This document shows, piece after piece, positions 52,349 through 64,000 of a stretch of 64,000 nucleotides of DNA (positions are counted from its first letter, which is position 1; each line of letters opens with the position of its first letter). Below the pieces are notes generated by a model. The model saw only the letters and a program-made list of their open reading frames with translations. It did no database searches and was not told the DNA's origin. The stretch comes from Owenia fusiformis (lineage: Eukaryota; Annelida; Polychaeta; Sabellida; Oweniidae), in NCBI GenBank assembly GCA_903813345.2, contig CAIIXF020000006.1:1736001-1800000 (forward strand), written 5' to 3'. A program made the position numbers and the translations under genes.

Positions 52349-55300
52349 GTACATACAATACCTTTATTATCACTATTATATATTATTTTCTACTAATAGG
52401 TACAAACTAAATCAAAAATTGACATAAGGCAACATGGAGTTGTGGAGTTAAGCAACATGGAGGATTGGCACCCAGAGTGCAACATTGATATTCTGTCCCA
52501 TATATGGGCATGTCGTGATAGAAAATTTGAATTCAAACAGCCGCCATTCTGTTCACTTCAACATTTGAATCGTGAATTTTGTTCTTATTTCCTAACAAAA
52601 AATTCCAAAACTCACAAGAAATTATCGAGATATTGGTTCGAATCTTTTGAACTGTTTATTTTGAATTTATAGTCGGTTATAAATTCAGAAAATAATGGTC
52701 ATGTTTGAGGTCATAAAGCAGGTTTGTAAAATGTTGTATTTTCAACAGCAGGCAGGATAATAATTTCATCCTGGCTGAGTAGGCAAATATATTATATCTG
52801 CTCATTATGGGAAAATTAAAAATTAAAATTTTGCTCAAAATAAATGTTGGTTTGTTGATTAGAACACATTCATGAAATATAAAAAGTACATCTATAAAAA
52901 TAAATGTGATAATGTATGTGACATTACATCATGCTTCAATAGCCAATACTCATTTTTATTTTTAAAGTAATAGTTGAATCATATTGTTTTGCATTAATAA
53001 TATGGAGTCTTACCAAGTTACAGAAAATCAACCAGAACAACGGCAACGCCAAAGCGTAGCGAATCCCATCGAACAGAAATGGCTGGCATTTTTACAAACG
53101 AATAGCAAATATCATAAAACAACACACCAGAAAGGCCACCATTTTCAAAATGGTTGCTCACTAGCCAAGTTGTCACCAGAAGAAATAATGTGCTTTTAAG
53201 TAGCCACCTCTAAAATTTTTGAAAATCGCACACGTACTTGTAAAATAACACACATAAAAATGGTGGCCATTTTTCAAAATGGCCCACTACTCCCCAAAGT
53301 TTTATTAGACAATGTGCCATGCTTAAAGTATTCACATATCAAATATGAACAAAATCGCTCCACTACTTTTCGAGTTATAGTAAAATACGTTAAAATGGCG
53401 GCCATTTTTCAAAATGGCCACTGTCTACCAAAAGTGTCATTAGAAATAGACAGCGTGCCATGCTTATAGTATTCACATACCAAATATGAACAAAATCACT
53501 CCACTACTTTTCGAGTTATAGTAAAATACATTAAAATGGCGGCCATTTTTCAAAATTTTTTTCAAAATGGCCGCCTTCTACCAAAAGTGTCATAGGACAG
53601 TGTGCCATGCTTATAGTATTCACATACCAAATATGAACAAAATCGCTCCACTACTTTTCGAGTTATAGCAAAATACATTAAAATGGCGGCCATTTTTCAA
53701 AATTTTTTTCAAAATGGCCGCCTTCTACCAAAAGTGTCTTTAGACAGTGTGCAATGCTTATAGTATTCACATACCAAATATGAACAAAATCGCTCCACTA
53801 TTTTTTGAGTTATAGCAAAAATCGTAAAATGACGAGTAAAGGCCGCCATTTTTCAAGATGGCTGCCATGTGCTTCTTTAATATCTACATTTGTAGCATTA
53901 TTAATGTCCTTTATAATTCTTTTACATTTAAAACATATTGCTATTACAGTTTTACATATTACACCTAAATTACTGTAAAATCGGCACTAAAATGGCCGCC
54001 ATTTTGAAATGAGTGGCCATTTTGAAAATCTGCTTTCGAGCAGAACTACTACCCCAATAGGGTATATGTGTACAAAATATGAACAAAATCGGGCCAACAG
54101 TATTTGAGTTATTGCCCGGACGGACGGACGGACGGACGGACGTACGTACGTACGGACGTACGTACGGACGGACGGACGGAGGCGTTCCCTATATCCCTCC
54201 GAACTTCGTTCGATGGGATAAATTAAAATCTGACAGGACTTAATGGAGTACTCGATGGGGGACTTGGGAATTGGCCTCATTGGTATATGTTTGACTCAGG
54301 ACACTGATTATAAACTGATAATCAAAATGATATCATAATGTGTTACTTAACATTTTGTCAAATCAAACTTACACATCTAGAGCATGTTATCTAAAATGTT
54401 GGGTGCAGTTTTTTGGGACACTCAGCATGTACTGCAATACTATATAATGTATTGATTGTTTTAACAGTATATTCATTTTGAATATTTTTTAGTGATTTTC
54501 TGAACATAAAGCAAGGGTCAGCGATTGATGCTACAATCGCAACAATGTTATGCCTGGGAGTGAAGATGCCTCATGCTATGGGAATAGGAGGAGGTAATAA
54601 TTACCAATTGCTTTGAGAAATATCAAAAGATGACATAATGTAAAACTAATAATAAAGGTTTAATTGTTTTGTGCACACTGACATAACAGAAATCAAAATA
54701 AGATTACTGTATCAAAAAACAGATCATCCAGAAAAGGTTTTCTAAATTAATTCAATATTTTCGTTATCTAGGATTCAACATGGTTGTGTATGACCGCAAG
54801 TCTGAACAAGCAGAACATATAGATGCCAGAGAAGTGTCACCCATGGCAACAGATACAGACTTATTCAACAGAACAGACTTTTTGAACAATCCAAATCATT
54901 TACCAATGATAAAAATGGGTATAATTATTTTCAATTAATTGAAATAATGTTGAAGTACATTATTTAAGTATAAGTAATGGCCACGTTCTAAAGGGGACAT
55001 GCCATTAAGAGGCCATTCTCTGACTTAGTCATTTTTTCAAAAGTGTGAAAATAAAAAAAATTCATGAAAAGTTCTTAAAATATTCTGAATAACAAGTTGA
55101 ATATATATATTTAATGATGGCACAAGCAAAAGTCTGAAAATTAACATGAAATGAAGGGTTTTGACAGATGCAAAAGATGGTAGATTTGTGATGAAGAAAT
55201 AGAGGTTTTTGCAGTGACAACACAATTACCTCGAAGTTATCCGTTATGAGAGGCTGAGAACTAAACTTGACATAATTTTCAATCTCAGATTATCAGTAGT

Positions 55301-58300
55301 ATCTAACTTAAGCCGGACAGCCACTCAAAATGTATATGGAGCCCATAATATTCATTTTTCTCAATTGAAGTCACTATTTCTGTTTTTAGCTTCAGAGGAT
55401 AGGAGGTACATGAACATGCTAAGTTTACCTAGATCACAAGCCTTACCACAAATATAAAGTATATAGGAATAGAGTTGATATGTGTGAAAACCTTAAACTT
55501 CCCATTTTATTGGGGATGGAACTTGTGGACCATGTGTATTTCTAACTTCTTCACATCTGCATGGATCTAAAATTGTGGCAGCCATCTTGGATTTGTCATA
55601 TATGTGGACATGGTTTTGGTTGTGCTGAATTTGTTTCAAAATAACATTTCTTGTATACCTTCGATAAGTGAGATAGGAATTTGAAATTAAATACAGATCG
55701 TATACTTGACATTTAATGCAGTAAACAGTAATACAATTCATTCTTACATAATAAGTGAGTCCAGACAAAAAGTTGTTATTGTGTTAGTTTAACTGGGCAT
55801 GAATTACACTCATTGGCCTTGGTTTTCTTAATTGGCTTGGATAAAATGTTGTTCTGTTTATTCAGAAAAGGAGTATAGTTCAATATACAAGTTCACACTC
55901 GTTCCATCCTTGTAGAAATGAATCTCATATTATTTCATCTCAAATATAGAACACAAAAATATAATAAAAAACAAGTTTCTATTAATTGCAAAAGTTAGCT
56001 TCTATGTCATGACTGAGTTTGGGTTCCGCTTCTAGGGAAAAATATCTATCTGGAAATATCGTATTGACCATTGCTATACACTCCATATTTAATCCTCCCA
56101 GTAAATAACATTGATATACAGTATACATTGACATCGAGGATCTGGGGTTTGGGTAATGTGATACATGAGGCCACTTGTCTTTTTGAATCTCATATTCAAT
56201 ATTCTTTCTTTAAACCCTCATATTTAATATTTTTGGAGTGGTAATTCAATTATGTACCTATTTTTTATTCTTTATCCCATAGTTGAACTCTGTTCCGCTC
56301 TGTTAGGTAACATGAAAACATATTTGTGATATTTTGCAAATGCGTGGAAAAGTGATATCTGTGGAATACGGAAAATATTTCACAGATATCACCTTTTGGA
56401 AGGGATTTGAAAACTACCACCAATATGATGTGTTTTGTTACATAGTGATTTCATGACATCACGGGGATGAATGGATGTTGTTTTGATATGTTTTGTTTAG
56501 TTTTAGAGGTGAACTATGGGAAAAATAGAACATCCTATGAATTTTCGTGATATTGTGTTAATCCAACTCATTGATATCAATATCTGCGCTAATTCACTAT
56601 TCTAACTTGGCAAGATATTGATATCAACTCGGAGATAAAGATAAAATCATTTAAAATCATATAATATCCTATACATATCCTTTACTGTGCCACAACTTTC
56701 TCATATGTTATATATTTTTGCACAGGCCATCATTTATTTTCCTTGAATTCATGCTTTTGTTCCTCGTTTTAGAAATGAGAGGAAATCTTTGATTTTCCTT
56801 GTATTTAAGTTGCTTAAATGTTGCCCTGTGATGCTGATAAAAGTCAATAGTAATCCATTACAGTCACAGTTGAAATGTACCCATTGCTAGCCCAGAACCT
56901 ACCAAAATAGCATTTGCATTTTGTCAATATTGCCCTATGTGTTTTTCCATGAAAACAATTTTAATCGTATCTTTTCTTCAGTATTTCATATATTACATTT
57001 TTATATATTTAAATTGGTTAATATTTATATACTATTTACTTAGACAACAATAAATAAAGAATTTTTTGTAAAAACACCAAAAATGGTATATGATCTTTAA
57101 ATGACTGTTGTGTGAACATCAAAGGTCAAAATTCGCTGAAATTGCATTTTTATAAAGCACAAATGATTTTTCTTCAATATGATATGCATTATTATCAGAT
57201 ATCTTTGGGGGCTAAAAAGGGCCCTTAATGACACCCGTCCTTTTATGATTTTAACATTGAGGACTTGCAAGATTTCAGAATGGCTAAATCACAACTCCCC
57301 TCCCTTCCCAAATCAAGTTGCAAGGTTTCAGAATGGCTAAATCACAACTCCCCTTCCTTCCCAAATCAAGTTGCAAGATTTGAGAATGGCTAAATCACAA
57401 CTCCCCTTCCTTCCCAAATCAAGTTGCAAGATTTGAGAATGGCTAAATCATACTTCCTTCCCTACCTAAGTCAAGTTTCAAGACTTCAAAATGGCTAAAT
57501 CACAACTCCCCCTTCCTTCCCAAATCAAGTTGCAAGATTTCAGAATGGCTAAATCACAACTCCCCTTCCTTCCCAAATCAAGTTGCAAGATTGAGAATGG
57601 CTAAATCATACTTCCTTCCCTACCCAAGTCAAGTTTCAAGACTTCAAAATGGCTAAATCATAACTCCCCCTTCCTTCCCACGTCAATTTTCAAGACTTCA
57701 AAATGGCTTAACCACACCACTCTCCCTTCCAAAATCAAGTTTCAAGACTTCAAAATGGCTAAATCACAACTCCCCCTTCCTTCCCACGTCAATTTTCAAG
57801 ACTTCAAAATGGCTTAACCACACCACTCTCCCTTCCAAAATCAAGTTTCAAGACTTCAAAATGGCTAAATCACAACTCCCCCTTCCTTCCCACGTCAATT
57901 TTCAAGACTTCAAAATGGCTAAACCACACCTCTCTCCCTTTCCAAGTCATGTTTCAAGACTTCAAAAGGCTAAATCATACCAACTCGCCTTCCTTCCCAC
58001 ATCAATTTTCAAGACTTCAGAATAGCTATATCACACTTCCCCGTTCCTTCCTAAGTCAAGCTGCAAAACCTCAGGATGGCTAAATATCCTCCCCTAATAA
58101 TATAGTGCTGAATGCTTAATATTTTTAGGACTGCTATCAATAGCTATTCCTGGAGAGTTAGCTGGGTACTGGACTGCTCATCAGAGGCACGGGAAGCTTC
58201 CCTGGTCAGAACTATTCCAGCCAGCAATTAAACTGGCCCGCTATGGCCACCCAATGACTCACTACACATCGGCAGCTATTAACTGGTGGAGCAAAATGAG

Positions 58301-61300
58301 ATTCGATCACTCTGAATTTGGAACTTTGTGGTAAATCTCCTTAGAAATAATGTTTATTATGATTTTTAATCAAATTTCATTTCAAAATATATGTGATGTA
58401 AGGATCCATACATCCATGTACACTCACAAACCAATTACTGATATAATTAGAAATCAATCATTAACAAGAACTTAAAATCCTTTTCTCGAAAGATATTACA
58501 GGTTTGCATTAGACGGGTAGGAAGGAGGGGTTCCCATGCACCCGAAAGATGTATTTTTTTAATGTACATTTTTGTAATCCTAAAGGTCCATACTAAAGAT
58601 TTTTGCATGTTCCCAGAATGAAATATTGTCCCATGGTATCTATTGGCGGCCATCTTGTCGGCCATCTTGGATTTTTGAAAGAGTTGATGTTAATTATCTC
58701 AAAGTTCAATAACTTCCAGAGTTTTAAGATTTGAAAGCTGTAAGTGGTACTAAAATGAAGCTATTATAGTATCCTATATTATCAGATGCAATAATTATGT
58801 AAATTGTCTCATTTGCATAAAATGTGACATCATCAATCATAATTCTTGTCTCTTTTCAACAGTATCGCATTATACCTTTCAGCCTGAATGATCAGTCTTA
58901 GTCATTCATTCATTCACATAAATGAATTTAAATATATAGGTACATTAATTTTGATCATATTTGCAAAAAGAAATTCGAAAATTTTGGAAAAACATTGTCA
59001 GACACACGATAATGTTACTGAAAAGAGGCGTGGCACTTCTTGTGAAAGAATTGATGTTAATTATCTTAAAGTATAATAACGTCCACAGTTTTGAGAGTTG
59101 AAAGCTGTAAGTGGTACCAAAATGAAGCTATTATAGTATCCCATATTATAAGATGTAATAATCATGCAAATAGTCTCATTTGCATAAAATGTGACATCAT
59201 TAATCGTAATTTTTGCCTCTTTACAACGGTATCGCACAATACCTTGCTGCCTGAGTGACCAGTCTTAGTGATCCATGAACATAAATGAATTTGAATATAT
59301 AGGTACACTAATTTTGAACATATTTGCAATTGAAAGTTTTGGGAAAACATTGTCAGACACTAAGTTTTAACACTTCACATGATTATGTTACTGAAAAGGG
59401 GCGTGGCACTTCTTGAGAAAGAGTTGATGTTAATCATTTCAAAGTACAATAACTTCCACAGTTTTGATAATTGAAAGCTGTAAGTGGAACAAAAATGGAG
59501 CTATTATAATATACTTATAAAAATGCAATAATTATGCAAATTTTACCCATTTGCATAATATGTGACAACCTCTATTATTTTTGGCATTTTTCAATGGTAA
59601 CAACCAATATCTCTCCCTCTGGGTAACAGTCTTGGTCATTCACGAGCATTTATGATTTTAAATATATAGGTACATTAATTTTGAACATATTTGCAATTGA
59701 AATTTTGGAAAAACTTTGTAAGAAATTACGTGTTGACACTTCACATGATTATGTAACTGAAAAGGGAGGGGGGGGGGCACTTTTGTTCAAAATGTTTTCT
59801 AAACACTAATATCAAATTCAAGGGCTGAAGCTCCTCTAGCAGAGTCATGTAGATAGAGCCCAATGTTGCTCATTGGTGAAATGTTGGCCAAATTTTGCAT
59901 CTTGTATGCACTGCTTACAAGTACATGAAGTGTTCATTATCATAGTGTTATTCCAATATGACAGCACAATACAAGTCAGGCTATTTTATTGTCACATATG
60001 CAAAAGTTGATCTGATGAGACATGTTAAAAGTGTTACTGGTTAATAATGCCCAGATCAAATTAACACAAGATAGATATTGAAGGTAGGCCCAGATCAAAG
60101 TATGGGCATCTTTAGCCTCAATCATGATGCCATCTGTATTGTCCATTAGTGGGAGCTGTAACCCAAATAATGAGTATATGATTTAATGTATTGTGTCATT
60201 CAGTTGCCATGCACTTGGGGCAGTTGGCGGTTTCTTCCTTGCCCCAAAGTCTGAGGTTTGATGGAGTTGAGACCAGGTCAGGGAAAGCTCTTAATAGGAA
60301 ATTGAGCCTCCCTTGGTCCATGGACCAAAGGTCATTCCATTTCAAGAAGTGCTGAAGTGAGGGTTCCCAGGTAATGTCAGGTAATGTAATGTCAGGTAAT
60401 TCCCAGGTAATGTAAATCTGGAAAGGCAACTGAAATCGGGGAGTAATGTCATAACACCCCGATATATGACTTGAGTCAATGGCTCTAAGCCACTTGTCCA
60501 CGTCCCTTGACACTTCAGCTGTTTTGTTTAAACCACACATAGTTCTTCTCTAGACATTTGTTTCTTTATCTTGCCCTGTTGGTATTTGCTTGCCATTTAT
60601 TTTGATCTGCATTGGAGAAAGCTTGCCATCAACCAAAACCATGCTTCTTGACCTGGTTGGTTTTTAACTTTATGCAAGTCCAGTTTGCCATTCTTTCCAT
60701 ACCTAATAGAACCAATCTTGTACCCACTACTGAACTGGTCATAACTGTGATGTCATCCGTGAAAGCTCTGTATGGTAAGTGTTTTGCACCTTCATTTGCT
60801 TTTGAAACCTTACACTGCATCATCCCTGCCTTGAGCAGTAAGTTCATTGATGTTACGAAGAGAACTACTGATACAGTGCAGTCTGCCACTATGCCTTTCT
60901 CTGAACTCTGCTAATTAGTGGTATTATTGCCAAATGTATTGTGCAACTTCAAGGAGTTTGTGTGTCCCATTGTCAGATTGACTACATCTGTTGGTTTTGG
61001 TATGTGAAAGTTAACTTGTACCTCTAGTATCAGTTGGTGAGGGGCACTAGGTAGACCTTAGGTCCAGCCAAACTACTTATTCTCTTTCTTGGCTTCCTTC
61101 ACAAGTTGCCTTATTGCTGCTATATGCACCCTTGATGTCTTGGGATACCATTTTTCTGAATGCTTGGCAGGCCAGTAGGAAATAACTGAGAGACTTGACC
61201 ACAATGGCCCAGAAGATCTTTCCCTCAGCATCCGATAATGATGTCTACTTGAACTGGTTCAGTCAAATTTTAGCTCCTTTGGAATGAAGCACCTTTCCGG

Positions 61301-64000
61301 CAAAGCCCAAGTCCTTGCTAGATTTTTCTTGTTCTGGATTCTTGTTAGCAATCACCATAGAGGTATTAACAGCTTATGGCTGTTCTTGTACACCATGTAT
61401 GCCTTCCTGATGATTGTTCTTACCTCATCAAGCTTGAAATCTGACTGGTCAAACGGTTTTGAAGATAAATCTGGTGAGATGTCAATTGGGAAATTACTCA
61501 ATGGCATATTTCGATCTGGGTCACTGTGTGCTGCCAAAGTATTTGCTTCTGCTTGATCCTGCGTATATGCCATACAGGCACTCTTTGGTTCCCTAACAAG
61601 TTTGGTGTGAGCCTATAGTGATTTTCAAAGAATGTCTTCCTGGTCCTACGCTTCTCTTTAGATTTTCTCTAAGATGAAGTAATCTCTTAAGAAGCATCTG
61701 TTGGAGCTCTCTGATCTTTTTCACTTGCCAGTGTTGAAGCCGTCCACGATTACTATGGGCTTCATCTCTCCTTCCGAAGAGAAGCTTTTGTCTTCTACTT
61801 GGCCCAACACAATTGTGTTTCAAAGATGTTTCCTCCACTCACTGTCCCCGCATCTGGGATGGAAATCGTTCTAACTTGGACAAGAGATAGCATAGTGAAG
61901 AGGCTGGGCTCTGCATCCCACTTCTATTGGGTGCATAACTGCATACCACCCTCTTGTCTTAACCTCATCAAATAGGTCTTGGATTTTTAAGCTGATCAGA
62001 TATTTTAATCGGTCAACTCTTTTGAAGGTACCATGAGCTCATTGAAGATGTTGGACCTCTGTGTTTTGACATCAGCACTGAGTTTCTGTAAGAAGTCAGC
62101 TGAGAGTCCAGTCGGATGAGGTAGAGGCTTAATACATATTGAGTTAATTATATAGCTTTAACAACTAAATACTGTGGGTACCCATTTCAGTCCATTGCCT
62201 ATCCTAAAATGATATGGGGATATGTGGTCATTCGTATATACGTATCTGTATAGTACTTAGTCCAAAAGCGATACAGATATATCTTTGGCTGAAATTTAAA
62301 TGTCTGCCAAACAGACCAACAAGAATTTCTGAACAAGCTAGGAATAAGGAACATCACTGGGCTACTTTCTAAAAGTCAAAAGCTATATTTTACACCCGAG
62401 GTATTCACTCTATATAAACCTTGACAGGGGGTTCCTCTTTTAACATTTAGTATGGCAATGGATCCAAATTTTAGGATCTGGAATGAGAATGCCCCCATTT
62501 AATTATGACTTTTGAGGTATGACAATGGTCGGATTTTTCTACTTTGTGGTACAAGAATGGTCATGGAGAATATGTTACCTCTCACTTGTGGTATGGGATT
62601 GGTCTAATTTTTACAAATGTCCTTAATTTGAGGATGTTTTCATTTTCATAAAAATTCTGCTTCTTCCAGGGGCTTTAGACATTTTGCATTCCAATGGTCT
62701 TATATTTTTGGGATATTTGGTATGGCATTAGCCCTATATTTGGACATTTGGTATAGCATTGGTCTTATATTTGGATATTTGGTATGGCTTTTGGGCGTTA
62801 TTTTGGTTGGTATGTGAACACATTGAAATTTGACAGATTGGTATGGGAACATGATGATTATGGGAACATAATGATATCTTAGGGCTCAGCCTAGGACAAC
62901 TACAGAATTGTGTATTCAGTGAACCCCCGTGTATTTTACAGATGATACATCGACTGTATAATAACATTACGGATTTTCACGCCCCTTTTCAGAACAATAA
63001 TCATTTGAAAGGCCATACCTTGATTTCTGACAATGTTTTTCTAAACTAAAAATTTCAATGCAAATATGTTCAAGCTTTCAATTGCAAATATGTTCAAAAT
63101 GAATGTATACATTTAATATCTTTTATATTCATGAGAGACCAAGACTGGTCACTCAGAGGAAAATGCAATATGTATTACCGTTGAAAAGGGGCAAAAATAA
63201 TGATTGATGATGTCATATTTCATGCAAATACGGTGATTTACATAATTATTGTATCTTGTAATGTGGGATATTGTGATACCTTCAGTTTGGTACCACTTAC
63301 AGCTTTCAACTCTCAAAACTGTGGAAGTTATTGTACTTTAAAATGATTAACATCAATTCTCTCACAAGAAGTGCCACGCCCCTTTTCAGTAACATAATCA
63401 TGTGTCTGACAATGTTTTTCCAAAACTTTTGATTGCAAATATGTTCAAAATTAATGTACCTATATATTTAAAATCATTAATGTTCATGAATGACTAAGAC
63501 TGATCACCCAGGCAGAAAGGTATAATGCGATACCGTTGTAAAGAGGCAAGAATTATGATTGATGATGTCACATTTTATGCAAATGAGACAATTTGCATAA
63601 TTATTGCATCTGATAATATAGGATACTATAAAAGCTTCATTTTGGTACCACTTACAGCTTTCAAATCTCAAAACTCTGGAAGTTATTGTACTTTGAGATA
63701 ATTAACATCAACTCTTTCAAAAATCCAAGATGGCCGACAAGATGGCCGCCAATAGATACCATGGGACAATATTTCATTCTGGGAACATGCAAAAATCTTT
63801 AGTATGGACCTTTAGGATTACAAAAATGTACATTAAAAAAATACATCTTTCGGGTGCATGGGGACCATACCTTCCTACTAGACTACATGTACTTGTACAT
63901 AAATATAGAAATGAATATTAATATAATAATATAAAAACACAAAATTCGAACAAAACTTCTTTTTTTACAGTAAAATATTATGCAGGCCAGATGGGTCACT
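52203..64000 (+). CDS. Gamma-glutamyltransferase, 5' part, runs off window
   Basis: Five exons (52203-52348, 54493-54593, 54772-54918, 58129-58330, 63971-64000+) join in frame and encode the N-terminal part of a gamma-glutamyltransferase. Residues 9-28 form a signal anchor ([15 protein letters not shown]). Next come [15 protein letters not shown] and [15 protein letters not shown], then [10 protein letters not shown] (family NAHSMGIGGG), HIDAREVSP (family INAREVAP), [20 protein letters not shown] (family VAVPGEIRGYELAHQRHG) and [14 protein letters not shown]. The enzyme is a cell-surface type II protein that cleaves itself into two subunits and removes glutamate from glutathione. The catalytic threonine and the small subunit lie beyond the window. 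It could be the orthologue of GGT1 or GGT5. The segment around the GGT active-site arginine (R107 in human) is present as DAREVSP. Confidence 0.93.
52349..53033 (+). other. GGT intron 1, proximal part
   Basis: AT-rich sequence. A GGTTCGAATC box at 52635 looks like a tRNA B-box but has no tRNA around it. Nothing else is recognised. Confidence 0.5.
53034..54221. repeat. Diverged long relative of the CGAAC/GTTCG family
   Basis: It begins CAACGGCAACGCCAAAGCG..AATCCCATCGAAC and ends CCCTCCGAACTTCGTTCGATGGGATAA. These are counterparts of the 44993-45760 ends (ACGGCAACTCC..AATCCCAACGAAC and CGAACGAAGTTCG...). Inside are four tandem subrepeats of about 150 bp (53270-53880) with CCACTACTTTTCGAGTTATAG and ATGGCGGCCATTTTTCAAAA. 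A (CGGA)n/(CGTA)n run lies at 54117-54180. Confidence 0.82.
54493..54593 (+). CDS. GGT exon 2
   Basis: 101 nt between TTTTTTAG and GTAATA. Encodes [20 protein letters not shown] and the HAMGIGGG glycine-rich turn of the family. Confidence 0.95.
54772..54918 (+). CDS. GGT exon 3
   Basis: 147 nt between ATCTAG and GTATAA. Encodes [20 protein letters not shown] and [11 protein letters not shown], containing the conserved DARE(V/T)(A/S)P block. Confidence 0.94.
54919..57255 (+). other. GGT intron 3, proximal part
   Basis: AT-rich sequence with no clear element. ATGTTTTCATGTTACC- and TTTCACAGATATCAC-type short inverted words occur near 56310-56400 (GTGATATCTGTGGAA..TTTCACAGATATCAC). A few small ORFs have no features. 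Confidence 0.45.
57256..58085 (+). repeat. 53-bp minisatellite in GGT intron 3
   Basis: About 15 copies of a unit of about 53 bp containing CAAGATTTCAGAATGGCTAA, ATCACAACTCCCCTTCCTTC and CCAAATCAAGTTG. Two higher-order variants alternate (CAAGACTTCAAAATGG with CACGTCAATTTT). It ends 44 bp before the acceptor of exon 4. Confidence 0.92.
58129..58330 (+). CDS. GGT exon 4
   Basis: 202 nt between ATTTTTAG and GTAAAT. Encodes [20 protein letters not shown] and [17 protein letters not shown], among the best-conserved GGT stretches. Ends in phase 2. Confidence 0.95.
60196..61850 (-). pseudogene. Decayed non-LTR retrotransposon reverse transcriptase
   Basis: The minus strand holds, in order, pieces of a LINE reverse transcriptase. 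61838-61593 is a charged region upstream of RT. 61573-61352 carries the RT start motif ([14 protein letters not shown] then VYKNSHKLL). 60889-60629 contains [12 protein letters not shown], equivalent to the catalytic (F/Y)xDD box, near 60755. 60540-60196 gives the C-terminal [20 protein letters not shown] and a CPKC zinc-knuckle start. The pieces are in different frames with stops between them, so the gene is dead. The style (AFxDDxTV plus the RxxFLLR...P.NL..W...CPxC tail) is that of a LINE family common in marine invertebrates. It sits in the loop of the foldback 58510-63886. Confidence 0.82.
61851..62960. other. Foldback interior beyond the LINE remnant
   Basis: GATGAGGTAGAGGC and LINE-like fragments may extend to about 62130. 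From 62440 to 62830 the words GGTATGGCATTGG and TTTGGATATTTGGTATGG recur as a degenerate tandem repeat. No intact gene is seen. Confidence 0.5.
63971..64000 (+). CDS. GGT exon 5 (start only)
   Basis: A TTTTTTTTTACAG acceptor is followed by an open frame that, with the two bases TG from exon 4, gives [11 protein letters not shown]. This fits the GGT position with two spaced cysteines before an acidic/basic turn. The exon continues past the window. Confidence 0.75.

Larger units (their letters stand above)
58510..63886. mobile_element. 5.4-kb foldback element in GGT intron 4
   Basis: The left end (GTAGGAAGGAGGGGTTCCCA, then TGCACCCGAAAGATGTATTT) returns in reverse complement at 63845-63880. 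The arms (58510-59800 and 62960-63886) pair over about 1 kb. The left arm has three subrepeats of about 360 bp, each with AGAGTTGATGTTAAT, GAAAGCTGTAAGTGG, an ATTTGCATAA..TGTGACATCAT core and GGGCGTGGCACTTCTTG. The right arm has two or more. TGCATGGG and GTAGGAA(G/C)AAGG-type ends and the core are shared with 5759-10057. The centre holds a LINE remnant. No transposase of its own was recognised. Confidence 0.85.

Noticed and set aside
52625-52660. GGTTCGAATC, a perfect tRNA B-box
   Set aside because: No A-box, acceptor stem or anticodon arm can be drawn around it.

Overview
The window is AT-rich metazoan nuclear DNA: GT-AG introns, long introns, 3' UTR-like stretches and a very high load of foldback and terminal-inverted-repeat (TIR) elements. 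The gene content (Golgi alpha-mannosidase II, a p67phox-type NADPH oxidase activator, ODF2/cenexin, gamma-glutamyltransferase) and repeat style suggest an aquatic invertebrate bilaterian such as a mollusc, brachiopod, hemichordate, echinoderm or amphioxus. I cannot fix the phylum from sequence alone.

Layout. 1-10.6 kb is repeat territory. It holds a 1.27-kb TIR element with CACGGTG termini and a 5-bp target duplication (1037-2302), a second TIR element carrying a broken LINE (2663-4662), and a 4.3-kb foldback (5759-10057) whose loop is a minisatellite that reverses orientation. 11.4-14.7 kb holds an intact, intronless alpha-mannosidase II gene. 14.7-22.6 kb is intergenic with several foldbacks and nested mariner-type MITEs. 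22.67-34.67 kb (+) is an eight-exon p67phox-like gene. 36.2-40.1 kb is a three-module repeat with CCTATC satellite. 42.65-51.16 kb (-) holds the 3' eleven exons of ODF2, with a duplicated coiled-coil exon and a degenerate 63-bp array derived from it. 52.2-64.0 kb (+) holds the 5' part of a gamma-glutamyltransferase gene, which runs off the window. Its fourth intron holds a 5.4-kb foldback with a decayed LINE inside.

The four genes are not an operon and have no shared pathway. The ODF2 and gamma-glutamyltransferase genes are head to head, about 1 kb apart.

The most unusual points are: (1) the p67phox-like gene has two paralogous activation-domain exons, and its last exon is proline-rich with no SH3 or PB1 domain; (2) three homologous phase-0 ODF2 exons lie in a row beside a satellite made from one of them; (3) the CACGGTG/5-bp element resembles Transib/RAG-type transposon ends; (4) two large, diverged foldbacks share a core with octamer-like and CRE-like sites. 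Exon boundaries were read by hand from splice signals and protein similarity remembered from known families. No database search or folding program was run.
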